From Candidatus Brockarchaeota archaeon (lineage in GTDB: Archaea; Thermoproteota; EX4484-205; JAAOZP01), in the NCBI GenBank assembly GCA_017601345.1, contig JAFNIT010000006.1, forward strand, positions 1 to 58,915: a stretch of 58,915 bases of DNA, in the 5' to 3' direction. Below are positions 52,348 through 58,915 of the stretch, piece by piece. A model generated the notes under the pieces. That model was given only the letters and a program-made list of their open reading frames with translations. It made no database searches and was not told the origin of the DNA. The stretch's first letter is position 1, and every line of letters begins with the position of its first letter. The position numbers and the translations under genes were made by a program.

Positions 52348-54154
52348 GTATCGCCCATTAATGTTAGAGGCAAATCCGTTTCCACTAACTCCCGTCCCAA
52401 CCAGAATATGGATTTTGGGAGGAGAATCGAGGATCAATGCGCTTAAGAGGATTAGGGAGGAGATAGAATACTCTTTCAGACTTGAGGAGCCGAAAATAGA
52501 CATGCTCATCGGGGATGCTGGAAGTGGAAAGACTCATCTAGCACTTCATCTCCAATACTTGTTAAGCCAAGAGAAGCCAAGCCAACCCTTCTCCTATCTC
52601 TCCACCATCCAAGATTCCGTTTACAAACCTTCTCTAATATTCTTTGCTTTAAAAGTTGTTGAAGCCCTTGGTGGAGAAGGCTTTTTAAAGAATCTGTCCT
52701 TGAGGTTGCATCAGGTTTTAATCTCAAGAATGGTACCAGGGTTGTTTGATGAAGCTGTTTCAACAAACATATTCTCAATCATATTGGGGAGAGGAAGAGC
52801 TGTAAGTGAAGTTCTGGATAGAGCTCTTGCAGACTTCAGGTCTATAGGCGAGCTTGTGGAAAAGGGTATTTTAGACATAACCAAGCTTGTAAAGATCGAG
52901 CTCCAAGAACTTTCTCAAATCCTCGAGACGAGGTTCGAACCCTATAAAGCCAGAAGGTTTGCTGACCCGAGCCTGGCGAAATGGATACTCTGGCTACCGC
53001 ACCCATACTACGGCAGTTGGGGTATGAAGCATATTAATGACTATGTGAGAGAATCCGATGATAATGCTCTCAAGTTTTTAACAACAATTGTTAATCTATC
53101 TAAAATCATAAGCAATACCCCCTTCGTGATAGTTGTGGACGAAGTTGAAACTCTTTCTGAAGACAATGTTGACGTTTTCTTTCATACTTTAAAAAGGATT
53201 GTTGACAGCGGCCCGGGAGGATTATTCATACTCTTGCTTCTAACACCTAGAATGTTCGAAGACTTGAAAAGCCAGAGGTTTAGAGTTGCACCAGCTATAG
53301 TTAGCAGGGTCTCTTCAGCGCCAATAAGCCTTGAGAAAATAAGCGTTGAAGAAGCCAAGGATATTGTTGACAGGTATGTAAGAGCCTTATACTTGGATAA
53401 GGGTGATGATGGCTATACGAGGATGTTTCCTATGGATAGTGTAAAACTTTTATGGGCTAATTCTGGGGGTGAAATAAGGAGGCTACTTTCTGAATGCTTT
53501 ACGTGCATCGAGATACTTGCAGAGAGGGTTAAAGAAGGTTCTACCGAGCCTAGGTGGGTTGACACGACGATAGTAATGGAAGCGATTGCTAAAATGGGTT
53601 TACCGCTTATAGAAGCAGTAGTCCCGATAGAGCCTGATAGCGATGTTAGAAGCCAAATACTCGCCAGGTTCTACAATATTGAAAAGTCTTCGGAAAGAAG
53701 CATTGTGATTGAACAGGCGATTATAACTCTAATAGAGGCAGGATTAGGTAAGGAGAATCTCATTAGGAGGAAAAGGATAAACGTATCTCTAACCAAGAAG
53801 AGGGAAGTGGATCTGCTTTTTACAGATAGTACTGCTGGAGGAATTATGGTTGGAGTTGTAATTAAGGCTTTGAAACCTCAAGAGGCGCTTGGGATAGGCA
53901 GTGTTGAATCCTTGATAGATTTGGCTAAGAGCAGGAAACTCGACAAACTAATCCTGCTCACAACAAGTCCTCTAAACGCTGATTCTCAAAGTGCTCTGAA
54001 ACAATTTGAAAACGTTAAAGTACTGTTTCTGAATGATGAGAAGATTTCCACGCTCATATACGTGTCTCAAGTGTTCAAAAACCTATCTAGGCCGGAAAGA
54101 TTAACTCCCGAGACCTCCTTGGAAGTATTGCGGAAAATAAACCTAATAGGCTAA
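52331..54154 (+). CDS. P-loop ATPase with degenerate restriction-endonuclease-like C-terminus
   Basis: The protein has 607 residues from ATG 52331 (a GTG at 52319 is possible). Walker A GDAGSGKT lies at 61-68 and Walker B PFVIVVDEVETLSEDN at about 265-280, in a large AAA/ORC-like or DUF2791-like ATPase. The last 140 residues (INVSLTKKREVDLLF, MVGVVIKALKPQEALG, LDKLILLTTSPLN) follow the alpha/beta order of PD-(D/E)XK nucleases. There the D of VDLLF and the K of VVIKA remain, but the usual acidic residue before that K is missing. It is paired with an HTH protein by overlap. A role in defence or DNA transactions is a guess. Confidence 0.68.
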   Translation: MSSSNRYRPLMLEANPFPLTPVPTRIWILGGESRINALKRIREEIEYSFRLEEPKIDMLIGDAGSGKTHLALHLQYLLSQEKPSQPFSYLSTIQDSVYKPSLIFFALKVVEALGGEGFLKNLSLRLHQVLISRMVPGLFDEAVSTNIFSIILGRGRAVSEVLDRALADFRSIGELVEKGILDITKLVKIELQELSQILETRFEPYKARRFADPSLAKWILWLPHPYYGSWGMKHINDYVRESDDNALKFLTTIVNLSKIISNTPFVIVVDEVETLSEDNVDVFFHTLKRIVDSGPGGLFILLLLTPRMFEDLKSQRFRVAPAIVSRVSSAPISLEKISVEEAKDIVDRYVRALYLDKGDDGYTRMFPMDSVKLLWANSGGEIRRLLSECFTCIEILAERVKEGSTEPRWVDTTIVMEAIAKMGLPLIEAVVPIEPDSDVRSQILARFYNIEKSSERSIVIEQAIITLIEAGLGKENLIRRKRINVSLTKKREVDLLFTDSTAGGIMVGVVIKALKPQEALGIGSVESLIDLAKSRKLDKLILLTTSPLNADSQSALKQFENVKVLFLNDEKISTLIYVSQVFKNLSRPERLTPETSLEVLRKINLIG

Positions 54155-54188
54155 TGTTTATTTCTTCTCCCCCTAGTTAATAAGCGTG

Positions 54189-55967
54189 CTAGGATGCTTT
54201 AACGTCGTTTCTAGAACCCTCCCCATACCTGTCTTCATATAATTCCTTAATGACAGTATCAACTAATTCTTTCAACCTTTCCTCGCTTACACCATACTTC
54301 GCCGCTACTTTCCTAAGCCTCTTGATAACTGTTGGATGCGTTTGAAAAGCCTCCTGTCCTTTAGAAGCCTCGATTGGAATAAGGTTAAGAACGGAAAGCT
54401 TCACAAGAGCCTTCACATAAGCTTCGGGATTAATGCCTATTTTCAGAACAAAATCGTCAGCCTTTCTTTCAAAAACCCTTATTACGAAATATAGCATTAA
54501 AAACCACGATATGAATAAAGCGATATAGACTGAGATGGTCACTAGCATTATTAATATCTCGGATGCATTAAAAGCCTGTTTCAGAGTTTTCAAGAAATCT
54601 GCTATAAACCCATATGAATTACCAACCGTAAAAACGAATACCAGAGCAAAAACAATAGCTATCGGCATATGATTATACTTTATATGGCCGATCTCATGAA
54701 GGATTATTGTGCTTAATTCTTCGTCATCTAGATTTTTCTCAGCTGTCTCCGTCACAACCACTTTCCTCCTGAATAATCCGATAACCCCTGCATTCGCAAC
54801 CGTCCCATAGAACGTCCTAACCTTTATTATCGGAGGTGCTTTTTTCAAGCCTACTTTGGAAACCGCTTCTAAGAATATTCTCAACAACCTTTCATCCATG
54901 GCAACCATTCCCTTTCGAGATGATAAGTCGATTATTAACGACATTCCTACAAAACCCATTAAGAAACCAATGATTATTAAAAACTGTTGTAAAAACAAGG
55001 GCTGGATAAACTTAGATAGAGGATCATAAGCTAGAGAGTTTATTACTATGATGATAAATATGAGAGACAAGGGTAGTAAGTTTGCAACCAATGAGAATTT
55101 TTTAACATCCTTTTCATATTCCAACATCTTCCTGAACGGGGGGATTTCTTTCAATATTGGTTTTAAATATTTGCCATGCAGCCTCGTCCAAGTCAGAAGT
55201 AGAAAGGCGAGGGGAGCGAATAAAGTTAATGCAAAAGCAAGTGCTGTAGCCCATATGAAGCTTACTCTCCATGCCACGGAGATTGCTGAAGGCAATCCTA
55301 AAAGAGGTGGAGTTGGCAGGAAAACTATGAGGAATCCCATAAGCAGTAAGGCTGCTGGAGCATAGTTAAAAATAATCATCAACTTGTTAACCTTCTTCGA
55401 TGCGACTTGATATTCTTCAAGCCGGCTGAGCTTTAAAACTCTCCTACTCCATAAGGCGATAGCAAAAGCGCATAGAGACGGGGCTGCAAATAAAACTATT
55501 ATAGAAAAAATTAGAGTCCAAACAGTTACTTCTACTTTTTTAACCGCTATCAATAGCTGTTTGTTTTCATATATGCAAGCTTCCGTAAGATTATGCACGA
55601 CTTGTAGCGACGAGGGATATTCTATTGCAATTATAACTGGTTTAGCCAAATGGGGCAGTATCTCCGTTAAATCATATATGAGTAGAAACTCATCGCTATC
55701 GCTCCAGCTTATGGGGAATGTTATGAGGTAACTGCCATCGGAAAGCTTCTCAGATTTTCTAAGCTCATAACCATGGGCTTTCAGGTTTTCAGCAATCTCA
55801 ATGAAATTAAAAATTCCACCTGATATTTCTACTAGCGGCTTTTCATCAATAAGCTTAATAGTTATAGAACTCCCTTGAGAACCTGAAGCACTCGTTTGAG
55901 AAAAAGCTATTATTAAAATTATTATCAGGACGCTTACAAGTGCATTCAGCCACTTAAAGCTGAGCAT
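54189..55967 (-). CDS. M48 family membrane metalloprotease (HtpX-like)
   Basis: The protein has 592 residues. A signal-like helix (about 8-27), an extracytoplasmic domain of about 110 residues, and then several membrane segments precede the M48 core. The zinc motif is LHEIGHIKYNH (H424, E425, H428). Additional membrane helices (FALVFVFTVGNSYGF, ILIMLVTISVYIALF) follow, and the third-ligand segment RVFERKADDFVL carries the downstream Glu/Asp. KVRTFYGTVANAGVIGLFRR precedes the core as in HtpX. The extra N-terminal extracytoplasmic domain is not standard. It probably degrades misfolded membrane proteins. Confidence 0.86.
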   Translation of the reverse strand: MLSFKWLNALVSVLIIILIIAFSQTSASGSQGSSITIKLIDEKPLVEISGGIFNFIEIAENLKAHGYELRKSEKLSDGSYLITFPISWSDSDEFLLIYDLTEILPHLAKPVIIAIEYPSSLQVVHNLTEACIYENKQLLIAVKKVEVTVWTLIFSIIVLFAAPSLCAFAIALWSRRVLKLSRLEEYQVASKKVNKLMIIFNYAPAALLLMGFLIVFLPTPPLLGLPSAISVAWRVSFIWATALAFALTLFAPLAFLLLTWTRLHGKYLKPILKEIPPFRKMLEYEKDVKKFSLVANLLPLSLIFIIIVINSLAYDPLSKFIQPLFLQQFLIIIGFLMGFVGMSLIIDLSSRKGMVAMDERLLRIFLEAVSKVGLKKAPPIIKVRTFYGTVANAGVIGLFRRKVVVTETAEKNLDDEELSTIILHEIGHIKYNHMPIAIVFALVFVFTVGNSYGFIADFLKTLKQAFNASEILIMLVTISVYIALFISWFLMLYFVIRVFERKADDFVLKIGINPEAYVKALVKLSVLNLIPIEASKGQEAFQTHPTVIKRLRKVAAKYGVSEERLKELVDTVIKELYEDRYGEGSRNDVKAS

Positions 55968-56040
55968 ATTTTACTTTTTCCCTAAATCTGTCTAATTTAA
56001 ATTTTGCTTATAAAAAGTTATAAAAGCGTCCTCATCCATA

Positions 56041-57078
56041 TTGTTAGAAGTGAAGTTTCTCCTAACGTTTCCAGTTGGCATTGAGGATATAGTTAAGGAG
56101 GAGATTAAAGAGAAGACTGGATGCTTAATCGAAGAAAATCCTCTTAACGTTCCTGGTAAATTCATTATTCAACTACCGGAATCCAAGAGAAGTATTGTCT
56201 CATCGCTTAGGAGCGTAGATTCTATTGTGGAATACATTGGCTCGCTCAAGATTAGCAGGGATACGAGTGCTCTCGACAAGATTTGTCAAGAAATGTTGAG
56301 TATTGAATTCCCAGAGGATTTCCGTAATGCTTCTTCCTTCCGAGTTACTTGCGAGAGAAAAGGTGAACATGATTATACGAGCATGGATGTTGAAAAGGCT
56401 GTTGGTCAAGTTTTAGTAGATAAATACCGTCTTAAAGTTAAGCTTGAAGATTTTGAAATAAATGTTTTCGTAGAGATTATTGACAACTCGTGCTTTATAG
56501 GATTGCTTAAGGAGGAGTATTTGCGTAGAAGATACTTTGTCTTCAACCATCCTGCTGCTATCAAGCCTTCCATAGCTTATGCGATGATCAGATTGGCTGA
56601 TGTTAAACCAGGCATGACTGTGCTCGACCCTATGTGTGGGGGTGGCACAATACTTATTGAAGCAGCTTTAGCACTAAACAACGTGAAACTCTATGGTTTC
56701 GATATTTCTGAATACTTCTTAGAGGGTGGAGTGTTAAATGCTGAAGCCATGGGCCTTAGCGATCAGATAGTTTTTAAGAGAGTCGATTGCAAAAAGCTTT
56801 CAAAGCTTATTGACTTTAAAATCGACAGAATAATAACAAATCCTCCATATGGTACTAAACCCCTGCCCAAAATGGATCCATGCCCACTATATTTCAAATG
56901 TCTAACAGAGATGAAAAAGGTTTTGACAGAAGATGGAAAAATAGTTATAATAACCCTTAAGCCTGATTGCGTAAAAAATATTGCGCATAGGGTGGGACTT
57001 AAAATAGAGCATGAGAGAACTGTAAAGCACAATGATACTCTCCCCCAGATTTTTCTTCTATCGAGCTCTTTAAGTTAA
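56041..57078 (+). CDS. THUMP-domain tRNA methyltransferase (Trm14/TrmN-like)
   Basis: This 345-residue protein starts at TTG 56041. TTATAAAA at 56008-56015 puts the start at the expected TSS, so it is probably leaderless. The N-terminal part (about 1-150) is a THUMP domain. The methyltransferase has motif I TVLDPMCGGGTILIEAAL (about 194-211), motif II-like LYGFDISEYFL and motif IV IITNPPYGTK (about 265-274). NPPYG suits methylation of an exocyclic amino group, as in m2G6 by archaeal Trm14. Exact position specificity is inferred. Confidence 0.88.
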   Translation: MLEVKFLLTFPVGIEDIVKEEIKEKTGCLIEENPLNVPGKFIIQLPESKRSIVSSLRSVDSIVEYIGSLKISRDTSALDKICQEMLSIEFPEDFRNASSFRVTCERKGEHDYTSMDVEKAVGQVLVDKYRLKVKLEDFEINVFVEIIDNSCFIGLLKEEYLRRRYFVFNHPAAIKPSIAYAMIRLADVKPGMTVLDPMCGGGTILIEAALALNNVKLYGFDISEYFLEGGVLNAEAMGLSDQIVFKRVDCKKLSKLIDFKIDRIITNPPYGTKPLPKMDPCPLYFKCLTEMKKVLTEDGKIVIITLKPDCVKNIAHRVGLKIEHERTVKHNDTLPQIFLLSSSLS

Positions 57079-57107
57079 TTTTAAATTTATCGCCGTGAAG
57101 TAAACTT

Positions 57108-58115
57108 ATGAAACCACGCATCTTTATCTCGCGTAGGATACAGGAATCTGCAATAGAGATGCTCAGAAAATATTGTGAAGTTGAAATCTATGACTCTGAA
57201 TACCCTGTGCCTCGAGATGTTTTAATTAAAGGCTTAGAGGACAAAGATGCTGCACTCATACTTTTGAGCGACAGAATTGACAAAGAAGTTCTGAACAATG
57301 CTAAGAGGCTTAAGGTTTTAAGTACGATGAGCGCTGGTTACGACCACATAGATCTTGAAGAAGCTACTTCCAGAGGTATTTACGTTACAAACGTCCCAGC
57401 CGTCCTTACGGATGCTGTAGCAGAGTTTGCAATCGCCCTCATGTTTGCTGTTGCAAGGAGAATCGTCGAAGCCGATAAGTTTGTTAGAAGCGGCTCATGG
57501 AAGATCGCCTGGTCCCCAACCTTCATGCTGGGCTCAGGAATAGCCGGTAAAACTCTAGGTATAGTTGGACTTGGTTCTATAGGTCAAGCTATAGCGAGGA
57601 GAGCCAAGGGACTTAGTATGGATGTCATTTACTACAGTCGGACTAGGAAACTTGATTTTGAAAACGAGCTGGGAATAAGCTACGCTCCGTTCCACGAAGT
57701 TTTATCTAAAGCAGACTTCATAGTGCTATCCGTTGCTTTAACTCCTGAAGCGATGGGGATGGTGGGAGAGAAAGAGCTTAGGCTTATGAAGAAATCTTCC
57801 TACTTAATCAATATATCTAGGGGGCAGGTTGTTGATGAGGCTGCACTAACAAGAGCTCTTAAAGAAGGCTGGATAGCTGGAGCTGCTCTCGACGTGTTTA
57901 GTAAAGAACCTCTGGACCCTGATAATCCGCTGCTCAGCTTAAGTAACGTTGTCTTAACACCGCATATAGGTAGTGCTACTTTCGAAGCCAGGAGTAAGCT
58001 TGCTGAAACTGCTGCCGAAAACATACTGCTTCTTTTAAAGGGGGACGTTCCCGAAAGCCTACTCAATCCTGAAGTTATGAAGGTCAGGCCAATAGAAGAA
58101 ATCAAGATGCTTTAA
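57108..58115 (+). CDS. D-2-hydroxyacid dehydrogenase (glyoxylate/hydroxypyruvate reductase type)
   Basis: This 335-residue protein has the Rossmann dinucleotide-binding motif GIVGLGSIGQAIARR (about 152-166). The catalytic elements are the NISRGQVVDE segment (Arg), PLDPDNPLLSL (Glu region) and LTPHIGSATFEA (His). VLSTMSAGYDHIDLEEA early on is typical of the family. It reduces 2-oxo acids such as glyoxylate with NAD(P)H in its best-known members. It follows the methyltransferase by 29 bases and may share its transcript. Confidence 0.93.
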   Translation: MKPRIFISRRIQESAIEMLRKYCEVEIYDSEYPVPRDVLIKGLEDKDAALILLSDRIDKEVLNNAKRLKVLSTMSAGYDHIDLEEATSRGIYVTNVPAVLTDAVAEFAIALMFAVARRIVEADKFVRSGSWKIAWSPTFMLGSGIAGKTLGIVGLGSIGQAIARRAKGLSMDVIYYSRTRKLDFENELGISYAPFHEVLSKADFIVLSVALTPEAMGMVGEKELRLMKKSSYLINISRGQVVDEAALTRALKEGWIAGAALDVFSKEPLDPDNPLLSLSNVVLTPHIGSATFEARSKLAETAAENILLLLKGDVPESLLNPEVMKVRPIEEIKML

Positions 58116-58169
58116 GAAGCCCTTGCTATTAAATGTTTTTAAACCAGTCTATGCTTTTCCCTATAGGAG

Positions 58170-58706
58170 ATGAGTGAATTCGTTAGAAAATATGAGGAGG
58201 AAAGAGGTTTATCTGAAAAGATTGCCTCCTACATACCCGGTTACAGAGGATATAAGCAGAAGGAGGTTAGAAGGGAGGCGGATAAGCTTCTTCGAGGATT
58301 CATGGTTAGGAAGCTTGAGGCAGCAAGGTCAAACTTGAAGGACGTTGCCAAGGAGGTTGCTAATGCTGACGCCGTTGAATTGTTTAAGACACTGAATAGG
58401 GTTACTGCGGTAATTGATAGGGTGATAAATAAGGTTGAACATGCGGATTACGGCTACTCTGGATTCTTCGATTTCGTTAAGATACGTGAAGACGAGCTAG
58501 ATAGGCTTATGGATTATGACTATAAGCTCCTAGGAACTTGCGACGAAATATCTAGACTAGCCGTTGAAACGAGTAGTAACGCCAGTGCTGGAAGCCTCGA
58601 TATGCTCCCAAGCCTCCTTAAACAGCTTGAGTCTAGGCTCTTAGAATTCGAATCCGCATTCGCCTCTAGAGAGGAGGCTATAATATCCATTAAGGGAGGT
58701 GTTTAA
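58170..58706 (+). CDS. helical protein in an SPFH-domain operon
   Basis: This 178-residue mainly alpha-helical protein (KYEEERGLSEKIASYIPGY, YKQKEVRREADKLLRGFMVR, KIREDELDRLMDYDYKLL) has no membrane segments. It lies two bases before an SPFH-domain gene whose SD (GGAGGTG) is inside its 3' end, so the two are co-translated. No family name was recognised. It may scaffold or regulate the SPFH protein. Confidence 0.7.
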   Translation: MSEFVRKYEEERGLSEKIASYIPGYRGYKQKEVRREADKLLRGFMVRKLEAARSNLKDVAKEVANADAVELFKTLNRVTAVIDRVINKVEHADYGYSGFFDFVKIREDELDRLMDYDYKLLGTCDEISRLAVETSSNASAGSLDMLPSLLKQLESRLLEFESAFASREEAIISIKGGV

Positions 58707-58708
58707 GA

Positions 58709-58915
58709 ATGCCTCAGATAATAGAGTGGGTTGGAGCATCTGCCGAAGACATTGTCTGGAGATATCCTAAGGAGGAGATAACTTGGGGTGCACAGCTGAT
58801 AGTACACGAGTATGAGGCGGCAATATTCTTCAGAGACGGAAAAGCCTACGATGTACTTGGTCCAGGAAGACATACTTTAACTACGATGAATCTTCCGCTT
58901 CTGACTGGAGTATTA
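58709..58915 (+). CDS. SPFH-domain protein (YdjI/virion-core-like), 3' end outside window
   Basis: The 69 codons present run off the right edge. EWVGASAEDIVWRYPKEEIT, then WGAQLIVHEYEAAIFFRDGK, then LGPGRHTLTTMNLPLL match the start of the SPFH proteins annotated YdjI or virion-core-like, which usually end in a zinc ribbon. The ATG at 58709 has SD GGAGGTG eight bases upstream. Function unknown. Confidence 0.82.
   Translation, partial: MPQIIEWVGASAEDIVWRYPKEEITWGAQLIVHEYEAAIFFRDGKAYDVLGPGRHTLTTMNLPLLTGVL

Noticed and set aside
52928-52946. Sequence AGGTTCGAACCCTA resembling a tRNA T-loop
   Set aside because: It lies inside the well-supported ATPase gene and no acceptor or anticodon stem can be built around it.

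Overview
The window looks like chromosome from a member of the TACK archaea, probably a thermophile. The evidence is a complete nurA-herA-mre11-rad50 repair operon, a ribosomal protein eL13 gene (present in TACK archaea, absent from most Euryarchaeota), several KaiC-like RecA-fold ATPases, V4R-domain sensors, a THUMP tRNA methyltransferase, TATA-box promoters about 25-35 bases upstream of many starts with short or absent leaders, and Shine-Dalgarno (SD) sites of the GGTGA/GGAGGTGA type. No rRNA, tRNA, CRISPR array or insertion sequence was recognised. The exact taxon cannot be fixed from the sequence alone.

Layout. Positions 1-3.3 kb hold a partial VWA protein, a SIMPL-domain protein, a membrane winged-helix protein, a FUN14-like protein and a class II amidotransferase. 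Positions 3.3-19.8 kb form a polysaccharide-use island: three glycoside hydrolases (two membrane-anchored clan GH-A-like enzymes and a cytoplasmic GH3), two large OPT/DUF6785-like membrane proteins, and a 1519-residue fusion of an M28-like ectodomain to an FtsX-type permease. Positions 19.9-26.0 kb are the repair operon nurA-herA-mre11-rad50, with an unusually short Rad50. Positions 26.0-32.3 kb are accessory: a decayed membrane-protein gene, a tautomerase, a lipid- or membrane-anchored protein with two inhibitor-like folds, a mutarotase-like DUF6786 protein, a methyltransferase and a third OPT/DUF6785-like gene. That third gene shares identical blocks, in inverted orientation, with the copy at 13.5 kb.

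Positions 32.5-38.5 kb contain a KaiC-like ATPase overlapping an archaeo-eukaryotic primase-like gene, a broken AbrB/winged-helix membrane gene, cutA, a radical SAM gene, eL13, an alkyladenine glycosylase and a PHP phosphoesterase. Positions 39-47.7 kb contain small membrane proteins, then a tight four-gene operon (AsnC-HTH/V4R regulator, KaiC-like ATPase, GH3-type adenylating enzyme, multi-pass membrane/DUF835-like protein), with a DUF488 gene and a second V4R protein beside it. Positions 47.7-58.9 kb contain a decayed TauE/SafE transporter, a SPASM radical SAM protein, a pyruvate-kinase-C-like protein, a second membrane winged-helix protein, a Spo0M-like arrestin gene interrupted by one in-frame TAG, a broken YkgJ cysteine-cluster gene, an HTH plus P-loop ATPase pair, an M48 membrane protease, a THUMP methyltransferase, a D-2-hydroxyacid dehydrogenase, and the start of an SPFH-domain operon.

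The most interesting parts are the KaiC/V4R/adenylating-enzyme/membrane-sensor operon, the KaiC-primase pair, the OPT-like/glycosidase/M28-FtsX island with gene conversion between the OPT-like copies, and a set of genes broken by single-base changes next to intact core genes.
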